From Patagioenas fasciata (taxonomy: Eukaryota; Chordata; Aves; Columbiformes; Columbidae), in assembly GCF_037038585.1 (NCBI RefSeq), contig NC_092521.1, positions 71,414,898 through 71,478,897 on the forward strand: a stretch of DNA of 64,000 nucleotides. Reading direction: 5' to 3'. Every line of letters starts with the position of its first letter. Position 1 is the stretch's first letter. Under the pieces are notes generated by a model. That model was not told the origin of the DNA, made no database searches, and was given only the letters and a program-made list of their open reading frames with translations. The position numbers and the translations under genes were made by a program. Below are positions 1 through 12,319 of this stretch, piece by piece.

Positions 1-1850
1 CTCTGTCTTCTTTACTCCCTCCAATCATATATTTAGTCCCTCCCATAATACTTAAATTGAATTAAAATGAATTTAATTTGAAGATTAATCCATAGTCAGG
101 AAATGATAACTACACTGAGCTAGACACCAGAAAAGAAAATTTACCTCAAGTTTAGGATTAAACTAGGGAAACTTAGCAAGACTCCCAAGTTAACACGTGA
201 TACCTTAGCCCTTCGACTTGGGAGCTACCTGAGTAATTTAGTCTGGCAATGTGCTAGATGTGATAGATTTCAAGGCCTTTGCCTCCCCATTAATCATCAT
301 GAACATAAGCCTACTGTCTGTGTAAACAATACTAATCCTGACTTTGAAGGTACAAGAGGGAAACACAAACCAACCTTTGCAGAATGGAAAAGATAATTTC
401 TGCAGCTCCCTTTCTTGAACTCCTCAGACATCTATTTACCCTGCACAAAGAAAGGTCCCACAGGTGCTAGCTGTCTTTTATCAATCATTATCAATTACAC
501 ACAGCCCATCAGTTTGGAATTCCAGCATGTCCTTTACATGCCAAAAAGCTGAGCCTTGAGAATGAACTCAGCATTCGGACTGGGAAACGACATGAAGACA
601 GATACAGGTTTGGAAAAAAACGCAATCAGGATTCAGTCTGAGCAAAACCAGCCTATTTTGACTGTCAGACTCTGTCAGCCTTCGTACCCAGGGCAGAGAA
701 AACCTTGTGGGAATACATTAAACAATGTGTTTTTTTCTATTATGTGCAAATAGGATCATCACTGACTGCAGTCAGGCACTTCTGCAGTGATTATGGAAAA
801 AAGAACACTGTCTTGGGGTTCTGGCTGTATGTGGACAGTAAAGAGAAATCAAGGGGTAACAGAGCTGGATCATTTAACAAGAGCACTAACACTAGAGCAG
901 AAAATGGACATATAGTAGGGTGAAAGTGTTCACATACTGAACATTTTTAGTGATCAAAGCTATTTCTTGTTAGTACAACAGTAAACCTTCCAGGATGAAA
1001 CCTGTCAAGCTTTGAAGGGAATGGATTCTCATTTCTGTTGTTCTTGCAAATAAAGTCACATTTCCTAATATTTACATTTTTCCTAAGCAAAAAGGAAGAT
1101 TGTCAGGAAGCAGAAATATGAAACACAAGGGTTGCCAGAATTACTGTAGAATAAGAGGAAGAAAAAAAAAAGGCAATTTCTGTTTGAGCTGAAACGTCAA
1201 ACATTGCTCTACCCCACAGACTTCAGCACAGTCTTCATAAAGCACAAACATTGATCAGTGATCTTTTGTTGTCGTGTAGCAACATGTTGTTGCTATCACG
1301 AGCACTGATATTGCCCAAGATTGCAGCTCAACTTCATTCCCCAAAGTGCAATGCTGGACAGGTATGGGCCTAGTTTAGCATCCTGAAATCAGAGTATTGC
1401 AATTAGTAAGAAAGCTAAATACACTTAAACTAGAACTTTGGCAGGGAGGCTTATAAAGACTCAAAACAATTTCAGGGGGCATGTAAAGTTATTAATACTT
1501 CTGCTACTCAAATTCAAAAGCCAGTCTGTAAAATTCATATATGGTGGTATATGCTCAATAAGCATGGACTTCTATATTCCTGAAGAACAGAAAAGCTAAA
1601 AACCAAGGATGAATGACAGTCACTGAAAACAGTAACCCTACCACTGGTGTTGCACATCACCTTCCACTGAGAGTTTTGCAGGAAACAAAACAAGTTGCCA
1701 AAAGCGACACTTAGGTAGCCTTCGAGTTTTCAGTAAAATTCAAACACCATTCTAGCTGGTAGCGCTACGGAGGTGCTTGGGGAATATCACAGAAGACCTA
1801 CACTGAGGAAAAAAAAACACAAATAAATTTCTGCAGTTATATTCTTTCTA

Positions 1851-1968
1851 TATTCAGTTGGTTTTTAATTCTCACATTGTTTCTTCACGTGGCAATGTAT
1901 TGCAAATGGTATTCAGTTGGTTTTTAATTCTCACATTGTTTCTTCACGTGGCAATGTGTTGCAAATGG
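1851..1968. repeat. 59-bp tandem duplication (two copies)
   Basis: Copy 1 (1851-1909) and copy 2 (1910-1968) are adjacent direct repeats of 59 bp with a single difference (GCAATGTAT versus GCAATGTGT). Each contains one CACGTG E-box core. Near-identity suggests a recent duplication or a short variable-number repeat rather than an old repeat family. Confidence 0.95.
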
Positions 1969-3406
1969 TGTTCCCTCTCCTCACAAAATAAAGGACTGTG
2001 TGTGGAAGTCTCACAACAGAAGAAGAAACATTATTTTAAGAAGAACTCCAAAACACCTTAGGTAAGTATCACTTCTAACATTTCTCAATACTTGTTGCTA
2101 AAGTGACATGAGATACCAGATTTTAGAGAAGTCTGGAAGTTCCTATGAAGGGATGCACCTTATTTCTTCACCTCAACGGACTGAAATGGAAAGAGTGAAC
2201 AGACAGCACAGAAGTATTAAGATCACTTGGGGACACTTACTAGTTTTGGAAATGTTAGTGGCAAAAAGGTGAAGCAGCATTGCCTTTTAAAATAATGTTT
2301 TCCAATATAAACTTACAATTTCTTCAATGCTTTTGACATCTTGAAAATGATTAATTTAAAGGGCACCCACTGTAGAGGAGCACAGAAAGTGACGTTTTTC
2401 CTAACTATTCCAAATGATCCAAAATTGTTGATGAATCACACATTAAAAGCATTCTCCCATGCTCAGGAAGGACTAACTCAAGAACAGAAATCAGTAGGAT
2501 AAATACGAATTCACTACACTTCAAATTCAGCTACTAAATTAAAATAAGTCTTAAGTAAAGCGGGAGAAGGAAGCATGTCCATTTAAATGCAAAGAAGGAC
2601 TGGAAGTAAGGCTTTCTCACAGCATCCCAGCCTCCTCATCACAGCCTGCTGACTACAAAAGATTAAAATCAAACAGCCTGAAAATAAAAGCTGACTGAAT
2701 CAAGATCTCTTTGTCTATTGAGGGATACAACCCAACATCAAGTGATTTTAAGAAAAAAATGCATGTCACTTCTTATTCACTGAGCTGCCTTGAAAAAAAA
2801 ACACAGAACGAGTATATCCTTCTAATTTTCTTCATTGTAATTACACCGTGACGGATGCCGAAACTGAATTCCTGATATACTTCTCAGATTTTTATTGCTC
2901 TTCAGCATGCTCAGCCTCTGTCTAACATTTCAGATAGACTCCATCCTGCAGTAATGTGCATGTCATTAAAGAATTCACTTTCATCTCCTGAATTTATGCT
3001 TGTTAGGACAAATTAATGAAAGACTTTATTCTTCAAGTACTAAACAAAGCCAAAGTCAGCACTAGAAGGCAAACTTATACAACACTTCATTAAATGTGCT
3101 TTTTTATTCTTTTTGTTTCAAGTGTGTTTGCTGCTATGTGGAATTTAAGGTTATACAGTCTCCTTTCAAATCTCACAGTTAAGAACGTGCTCAAGTCACA
3201 AGTTCATGTCTCCCATCTGAAGTGGATTTCCCATGAGAAAAAGGTGCAGGGAAGAGACATCATTACAATTCCCTTTAAAGTACGGAGCTCACACTTTTCC
3301 AAAATATTGATTGAAAATGCTGGCTTGTGTCTCTGCTCATTTATCTCAGATAATGAGCAAAGATTCCTCCCAAATTAACTGTAATTCTCTTCTAATTCCT
3401 CTATTC

Positions 3407-3423
3407 TTTTTTTTTTTTTTTTT
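3407..3423. repeat. Homopolymer T17
   Basis: Seventeen consecutive T. It is not next to any recognised retroelement and is best taken as a simple repeat. Confidence 0.85.
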
Positions 3424-6400
3424 ACTTCAGCACAGTGACAGTGAGAACTCCTTTGAATACTGAATCCCATTTTATTACAGCAATTCTTAGAAGACAAACA
3501 TAGAAAAATCATCTTCATCAGTGTCATGTTCAGACTTTTCCTCTCTCTGATTGAATTCAGATAGGTGAGTAGCTAAGCAGAATGCATACCAACCCCATTA
3601 TCCCCTCCTTCTCAAAATCCTTGGGCAAAGATACATTTACAAAATTGTATTAAATCCTAATTTCTGATTGACAGAAATACAGTTTACAGAATCTCTGCTT
3701 TTCACTTTATTTCCTTACCATATAAAAAAGTGAATAAAATCTATGCAGAACAAAAGACAAATATTTGAGAGTGTAAGCTTGTTTGACCTAAAAATGTGAG
3801 GTCTGTCGTTGGTGACCAGTTTTCACTTGTATGGTGGCAGAGGAGAGACAATCATGTACTGGATAAACATGAAGATGAAGGTGGTGGATTTAGCAAAGTT
3901 TGATGGTCTACATTTCTTATTTACCACTAACTATGGAAATGAGTAACACAGTTGAACAACCACATTTTACTTCCAAAAAACATTTTTAGGTGATTTTATT
4001 CCATTTTGTTGATACTATTACAATCCAGTGACCACGGCATTATTGGCAAACCCCTGTATGAATGCAAGCATGTTTCCACGACCATGTTATTGGTCAGCAC
4101 TCTATTAGGGAGAGTTACACAGAACTGGGATCCTAGGATAGCACTGACAATGAAGAAGGCGACCCAGAGGCAATTTGGAGGCAGAGAAGTTTAATGGCTC
4201 CTTGTGTTAGTTTTGAGCATGGTTGCTGAGGTCTGCTCTGTGAGCAATCACCTCTTGCTCCACATGGAGGCAGCTAAATTGCTTCCAGACCCAAACCAGT
4301 CCTGTATCATGGACACTTCTGCCCAACATTTCTCCAGTAAGTGATGTGGATTGAACCCAAACCATCTGTGCAAAACCGGTGTAGAAGGCTATGCATCTAT
4401 GGCACAGTTAGTCTGTGATCTAGACAAATACACCATGGGTAATTAGCAGTTTCTAGGTACTTGGAAAGAAGTTAAAAGAATATTAGGCACACAAAATTCA
4501 AGCACTTGACATTTAAGAAATGGCAGAATTAAGATTCTTGTAGAAAAGTTCAATCAGCTTAGTCTGTGCACAAACTTAGCTACGTCAAAGCCAATTTCAA
4601 GAAATATTATTTCTGGGCTCTGGAGTGCTACCTCATTCAAAGCAAAGGCTGGAAAATACTGTCTAGAAAGCACTTCCTCAGTGTGTGGTCCCAGAAATTT
4701 TTTAGTGCAAACCTCCTGTAAAGACAGAATATTTCATTTCCTGCAGTGCTTTCTATGATGTTCATCAATATAGTGAATGCTTCACTGGCCTAAATACATT
4801 TTCTGTATAGCATACCAACAAGGTAAAGAAACAATTCTGGTCTGTTCTGCAGAGAATTCAAGGCTTCTACTAGGTTTGGATGTCACACTCGAGTAACTCG
4901 ATAATCTGATTTTTGAGAATACCTTTTGATATAATAGTACTTTAAGTATCCACAGAAGTGCTGCACAGAGTTTGGGTTCAGCTCTGTGCAGTATGGTAGC
5001 CCCCTGAAAACAATGAATATATGTGAAAAGAGAACATAAATATACTTTCTTAAAAGTTGAATTGAAATTACCTACCTAATAGGTTCATTACATACTAATA
5101 GTATGGCAGAGGATCACTTAAGATCTCTCTCCTTCCACATCAGGAACCTTCAAATGAGTGACACTACCATCCTTTTTTCCCCCTGAACTGTGAGGACTGG
5201 TTTAGCCATTTAAGTTAACAGAATAAATACTTCTCCTATTAACTATTTACACACCCTAAAGCAAAACAACAAACAAATCTACAAAACATCTTTGGTTTAT
5301 AACAGAAGTCACATTTTCAGAAATTGGTTCATCAGACACAATTTTAAAAGTTCAGGCTATCATTACAACAATACTTGAAGTTTGAAGGAGCAAGAGTTAT
5401 TTCAGATGGACAATAATCTACTTTGCAGATCAAAGAGTTTCAATATCCCTGAGCTACTTCCTATGTTCCTCAAAACACCACTCAACACCCATCACACCCA
5501 GCTTGGTCATTCTCAAATCTATTCTCCATTTTTGGGAGAATTCCTTTTTTTATCCCTCTTTCCTCAATAGCAGCACTGATAAAAGGTCACCAAACTCCAA
5601 AAGTTTCTCATCACCCTACCAGACTCTTAGAGAATGATGATCAACCTGCTGCTCTTCACACCAAACTCTGGCAAGTGAAGACTATGAGATGGGGAGACAA
5701 TAGGCCTCTGATCTGCTCCAGGCCATCATTCCTCCTGGCTGCTGCTCCTGTAGCCTCTGCCTGTCCTGGAAGGGCATCCTCAGCTCCATGCACCTGTTCA
5801 ACAAACATCTCACCTTTTTTGAGGTTGATATCCCTACACCTGGGAGAATACTGCAAGCAGCAATTGCTAACACTTAGATCATCATTGCCATCCAGAACAA
5901 ATTGTGCTTGTAAAATGAAAGGTTGTCAAACAAAATGGGGAAAATTATTTGCGTCCACATACAATTAGCTATGAAGTGAGCGTATGCTGTCTTCACTGGA
6001 AAGGGCCCTTGTCCTTCACAAAATGTTCAGTACTATCTCAAGGGCTGTTATTTTTATTTTATAGTTGTAACTGGGAATTAATTTTTACTAATCTCATCCT
6101 TTTTGATTACTCAAGACAGAAAGGTAGCCTTTCTCTTTTCATACAGTATAAATAATGGAAAAGTGAAAAATTAAATAACTGAGTTGCTTTATTGGTGAAG
6201 AAAATAAAGTGGAACTGAAATATACTCATTTTCACTCATTGCTCAATCCAAATAAATTTAGGTTAGCACAAAGTGCAAAAGCAACAGAAAAGCCTGAAAG
6301 CCACTAATTCACATCTTGCGGTCAAACAGCAGAAAAAGTAAATGTAAACGGCAGTTATCAGTTAAATAAGGACAGCTGCTTGCTACTGTGTAAAAAAATG

Positions 6401-8435
6401 ACAAAGAGCTTTACAAAATCAACACTGTAGTACTATAACTGATTTAAACGTGTAAAACATTATTTCACAACCACTGTATTATAAACCTTACTAAACTGTT
6501 TTACATCTTCCCAAGAAAGCGTTGAGACTCCAAAATACTGCTCTGTGCGAACCTCTGAGAGCTCTATTTCTGCATATCAGCTTGTGAGAGACCTAACTTG
6601 GTTACATAAATAAGTTGCCTAAAATGCATCCAATCCAAGTGACTTTACAAAAAGAAGTAAAATATGAAGTGGTGAGAGAAAGAATCAACATTGTTGGTAC
6701 AAGCATTAAAAAAAAAATAAAGTCTATTCTTTCCCACCTTCCCTAATCTCATTTCAAGTTTAACACACAGAAAGGCTCAGAGCCAGAACGCTTATCCAAA
6801 CTACATAAATCTCTAGACAAACTCTCCAGACTACACAAGCCCTGTCCCCACAAAACCTTCCAATTCTTCCTAATGCTGCTTTTCAGCAGGAAAGACTAGT
6901 AGAGAGCTCTTCTCCTACCAAACCTTCCCTTAGAAAAATTACTCCCCTTCCTTGCAATAAGTTTGTTAAATGAAATGGGAATGAAAATCAGCCCTCAAAC
7001 CTGCAATGAACCTTACAGCAATGAGGTATCCCACATCACTGCTGTGGCTGCCTCTAGGAAAGACCCAATTAATTCTCTTATTCCCTTCCTGAATTCCTCA
7101 GCAGGGTCAGAGGGAGGGAACAGCATTTACCACCATGCAATCCATAACAGGCAGCTGGTCAAGCTTATAATGTAAACATGGTAACACCTTGGGAAGGTCA
7201 CTCAGAGGAATGGTAGCATTAGTAAAGCAATTAATTTTGGGTTGACCACATGTATATTGCCCTTTTGCTTTACTTTCCTCCCTTCCTTCCCCCACCTTGT
7301 TCAAGGAAGCACAAGGAGGAGTTTTTACTCGTTCTCTGACCAGAAAGTTTAAGAAGGTAAGAGATGAGATTTTCTTGAACACGGAGAATGTCTTATTTTT
7401 TTTGGGATGATTTCCAGCATGATATTTTATTTATCTGTTGCCAAAAGAAACACTTTATAGTTTTCTCATTAGTTGAAGGGCTTTAAGAATATGTTTGAAG
7501 GAAATGATCCAACTAACAAAACAAGCAAAACCTCTCCATGCACTTCACGTGCTCTATGAAAAGTGGCTGCTTCAGGCAAACAACACCTGTAGAGCTAACT
7601 GTTCAACCTGAGGTGTGTTTACCACCTCCTTAAAAATCCTTATTTATAAATGCGCATGGAAAAGTTGCAGGTCCTTTATGTCCTTCTAACTTCTGACAAC
7701 TAAAAAGTGAAATTTAAGGAAAAGGAGGGGGGAAAAAAACATGTTTAAACTAATGAAATTCAATGGTTACTTTTCAATTCTTTGTGGGTTTAATTACATG
7801 ACATTTCATAAAGGTGGCGAGTAAAATGTAAAACAGAGCCATAGTGAGGTACCAGAGTCCCAGGTGGATTTCCAAGGTCACACCAAGCTTGCCTGCCCTC
7901 AGAACTCTCAGCGACAACAAAGCTGAAATCAAATATTGCTGCATTTACCTCCTCTGTCTTCTTTCATCACCTTTTTTTCTTACATCTAGTCTGCCAACTT
8001 TAATAAGCCTTCTGTATACAGCACACACCATACACATTCCTCATCTAATTTGCATGAAGAATATAGAACGAAGAACTCAAAGCTTAGCTGTATTTTATTC
8101 GCTGTGTGACAGGCTGCCATGGTGCTTTCCTCTTACACCTTTTCAAACACAGATTAAATGCATTATTGCAGTGTAAATTATGTCTTCCAGGTCATTTCTA
8201 CACTACAGCATCTTTTTTCCTCCCTGCATCTTGGTCTTGGGTTTATTTGTGCACATATTTTTGCTTATGAATGTACATCATGTATACAGATGTGTATCAG
8301 AGATAAACATGTTTAACTATATGTATCTGCATTTACACATCCCTCTCCCCAAATTCAAGTCTTACAGTATCATAAGAAAACCATGGCCACTTCATGATAA
8401 ATGCTTTCATGTGTGTATAACTAATTTTTAAAAGT

Positions 8436-9104
8436 TGTCCTGGTTTTGTTAAAAACAAGTTTCTCTTTTAGTGAATTTGCCTGTCAGCTAAAGCCTTCAT
8501 GTTAGCTGCATTTTCCTGGAGAACCCAACACATGTTTTGGTTAAACCTAGCAATGGAATGCAAACTTATTGATAAGCACGGATGGACATCTCACGAGAGG
8601 GGCAACGAGAAACTGATGACCAAGAGACTGACCAATGGTGTATAACATTCCATTCACGTGAATACTTCATATAAAAAGTGGGAGATCATGAGGATCTCGT
8701 TCCTTTTTTGCCCTTTTGCCTTTTCCCTTTTTCCTCATGGCTGACATTAGGAGAGGACCTTGCTGGTCGTCCCTGCGAACTGAGGCCTAGTGAGAGACTG
8801 AATCCAGCTCCGGTTGGCTACAGAGTCTAATCCAGGACTTTGGGTGCTGGCTCTGCAGTTGCTGAGACTTTCAAGATTGGTTTTGTATATTTTGTATTAT
8901 TTTCTCTATTCTTATTAGTAGCATTAGTAAAACATCTTTAACTTTTCCAACTCTCTTCTCTCTGTCCTTCTTTCCCTCCCGATCGCCTGTCCTGAGTGGG
9001 AAGGGGGGAGAGGGAGGGGCAAAAGTGGGAAGTGGGGGAGGAGAGGAGGTTAACAAAACATCTGCCAGGGTTTGATTGTCACCCCGCAATCCTAACCCTC
9101 GACA
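8436..9104 (+). mobile_element. Solo LTR, ERVL-type endogenous retrovirus (669 bp)
   Basis: The element begins TGTCCTGGTTTTG and ends CCCTCGACA, giving TG...CA termini. It is flanked by a perfect 5-bp target-site duplication AAAGT (8431-8435 and 9105-9109). A 5-bp duplication and this 5' terminus are typical of avian ERVL LTRs. A TATA-like box, tataaaaa, lies at 8670-8677. A candidate polyadenylation signal, AGTAAA, is at 8926-8931, followed by a pyrimidine-rich stretch and a G-rich stretch (about 8999-9050). No internal gag, pol or env sequence follows, so this is a solo LTR left by recombination between two LTRs. Its plus-strand orientation is antisense to FHOD3. Confidence 0.88.
8670..8677 (+). 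promoter_or_regulatory. TATA-like box in the ERVL LTR
   Basis: The motif tataaaaa sits about 235 bp into the LTR, at a plausible U3/R position upstream of the candidate polyadenylation signal. Whether it still drives transcription is unknown. Confidence 0.5.
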
Positions 9105-12100
9105 AAAGTATTGTTGCTTACTTGTACAAGATTTTTCACATCATGTTTTCAAAAGTCAGACCTTGACAGTCATTTCAGAATTCTATTTTTACATCAAAAT
9201 GCATTCTGCAAAAAACAGACGATGTCGCCCTGTTTAGGGTCCAAGATAATGATACACATGGAGAGAAAATTTTGTTTCACGTCACTTTCAACATTGATTC
9301 TTACTAGAATATCATTTCAATGGCTGCAGAGGGAGATGCCAGAAAGCTCAAGAAAATTGAATTTCTAAACCTCCATTTTTCCGCACCAATCTAGAAATAT
9401 TTTCCTCTTTTTCTCTCCCCATTTCAGTGAAGTTTATCAAACTAAATTTTACATCACTCTTTATGACAACTTAATAGTATTTAGTGAAAGAATTATGGTT
9501 ATGCTGCTTTAATTTTCAAAGTTTCAATGCAAGTCATCTTCATAGACCGAATTTTGAAGAGCAGAAAGTCAAGTCAATTCAATCGAAGTTGCAACTCATG
9601 CTGCCACTTTTAGAAAGTAAACAAAAAAGGAACTCAAGCACAAGAAGTTTCTGAATCCAAATGAAGGAATATGAAAACATGTGAGAAATGCCTGTGATTT
9701 CTTACTTTAAACAGGCCTAAATGATACATTTTACCACACAATTCTTTCTGTAAGCAGGAAGAACACAGTTTGCAGTGCTCTTATAAGAAGCAGAAGGAAT
9801 GATACGCATAATTGAAGAACAAGAACACCAAAGAAAAAAAAAAAAGAGATCCTGGAAATCTGAGTATTTTCACTGGTAATAGGTACATGCATACAGAGAG
9901 AGGAGAGACTGGACAGAAGATGATATCAATTTAGGTGCATGTTTGATTCTACTGGCTGAAGTAAACAACTGATTAATGGAATAATCATTATGGAAAAAAA
10001 CAGTGAGCAGAAAACTGAAGTAATGCACATCTTCTCCCTGTTCCTGACTTCTTCTGAGTGACTTACAGCATAGCTATAAAAAGACATAAAGGCAATGTCA
10101 AAAGTGTAAACGATGTGAGTCTACTGCTTCCTAATCAGTTCAAGTACCTTCTTGTCAAATTTTATTTTCAGGAGAGAGAATTATAGTAGTGGAGTTATAT
10201 GGACAACATAATTTACCTGAATTATGGCAGTCTTTGTTAGTATAGCAGAAAACAAATCTCCTGCTGCAGAGGGACAGGCCTTTCCTTTGGACAATTTCCA
10301 GCAGGAAACCTTTGCCCTTCCATGAGACAGAAGCTTCATTGATTATGGACACAAATTAACTAGAACACTAGAAGAAGCAGACGTTGCAAGAAACCTCGAT
10401 GAAAGGACATACAAATAAATTTCACTGACAGTGCCAAAAAAAAAAAGGTACTTTTGCACCTTCATAGGTCTGGTAAGGATGCCTCGGCATTTTGAGGTCA
10501 AGACTATAATCAAAAATCTCAATTTATTTACGTTCATTTCAGAAAACAGCTTCACAAGGACCACCCCTCTTCTACTTGTTGGTTTTACTAAAGAAAGAGA
10601 CAATCTAGTTAATTAAGGCTGATTTTCACTGAAGTACTCCAGATGCCACTTGAATCTGTTATTCTCCCAACATGAGATATCAAGTGATGGTTCCTTCTTG
10701 CAGTCTACGTGACTCATTAGTGCTCAGTGCCAGAAAGCAGGATTTCATACTGTATGACCTGTCTCACTGGAAGGAGGAGGTCTGGCAGAATAAAGGGTGA
10801 CATGAATACAGCACTAATAAACACAATTTTCATTTCAAGGTCATTTAGTCTGTGGCTATTCTTTTTAAGTGCAATACAGAAGAAGAGGCTGAAGTAGAGA
10901 GTCAGCTGCCATTTTTATAAGTCAACTTTTTCTTAAAGGAAAAAAAGATGGCTGGAGTAAAGGCTTTAGTTTGAGACATAAAATATGGTAATTTTGACAC
11001 AGAGAACACCAATCATACACATAACCTTGGAGAAATATTCCACAACTCTCCAGCCAGTACAGCACTACCTGCACCATGCTCCGAAACAAAACCACATTGT
11101 GAAAAGGCAGGAACTGATGGACCCTCCACTGCATCAGCAATTCCAGTGGACAACAAAACCTCTGTTTCTCAGGAGTAAAGCTAAGCACAGGCAGAACCTG
11201 CTGGAAGGGCTCGGATGGGTTAAGCATGGTAATCAGGATGGCAGGAAGGGAATTTCGCATTCTTTCCCAACCAACATCTAGAATAATGCATTAGAGGGCT
11301 TCACTCTCCTTGTATTTTGCATCTCAAATACCTGAGTAAAACTAGATGCAAAGGAAAGGTGTCCATTTTCTTATATCTTCAGCATTGAGATGCCATTCAA
11401 ATACCATTGCTACCAAATAAATTACAGAGAGAAGAGTTAAATGGCAAATAAAAAGGAACCCCATTGTAATCTGTGTCTCAGTAATGCACACTAAAAACTT
11501 CTGGACTGTTACATATTAGTCTGGTACAGGAAAGCAATCCTGTAACAAACTTAATCCTGCTTCATATCTCAGTACTTAGAAAAAGGTGTATGAATCCCTG
11601 TGGACATCCACCATACCCTCTCTCTGATGCACTCTAATATAAATATTAAGCCAATTATGCACCGAGGCATTATTCTAAAAGCATTACGGGTTATTTGGCA
11701 TGCTTTAGAGGAATTCCACACTTTGCTCCTAGCACTAGTCTCTTTAGGTATCAGCTGGTTTTATGTACCTAAGTGATTATCTGGCTAGCCTCCTAAAGTC
11801 AATGAATGAAAACGGGGCTTTGCTCTGTAGGGTTCTCTTGAGAAGTGTGTCTCCATCAATTATCCAGTAGCCCTAAGGACACTAGCTTCTTAATTTAACC
11901 AAGTTAGGTGTGTAATATTGAATAGTGTAAACATTTCATCTCTTCTTAAAAACAAAACAAAAAACATTAACTTAGTTTTTCTCCCATCTTTCTCTTTCCA
12001 GTCTCTAACAGAACCAGTGACATCTTCTGAGAAATAACTCAAGAGACATAGTGATAGCACATACACCCATAGAATGAGCACCCCAAACAAATACACCATC

Positions 12101-12272
12101 GGAATGAAGGAAAAAACCAGCAACTTACCTATAAATAAGTTTTCCAGGAACTTTCTTCTACCCTAATTCATCCATGTGTTTAATTCAATGGCCAATATCA
12201 TCACTGTTGTCTCATGGCCCCTCTTGCCCCACCCCTCAATATTGGGGACAAATAACATTTTCAGGCACCTTG

Positions 12273-12319
12273 CCAGAGCCCGTGTGTTCAAGTATGCCAG
12301 AGTGTGGTGTTCAAGTATG
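12273..12319. repeat. 24-bp near-tandem duplication
   Basis: Two adjacent imperfect copies, each beginning GCCAGAG and ending with the shared 13-mer gtgttcaagtatg (12284-12296 and 12307-12319). It lies in a GC-richer patch of unknown origin. Confidence 0.75.

Larger units (their letters stand above)
1..8430. other. Unique intronic DNA, no gene recognised
   Basis: AT-rich sequence with short, unconvincing open frames only. The structured items I can see are the 59-bp tandem duplication at 1851-1968 and a T17 run at 3407-3423. Segment 5690-5870 is richer in GC and open on both strands, but it matches no family I know and has no supporting signal. Confidence 0.6.
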
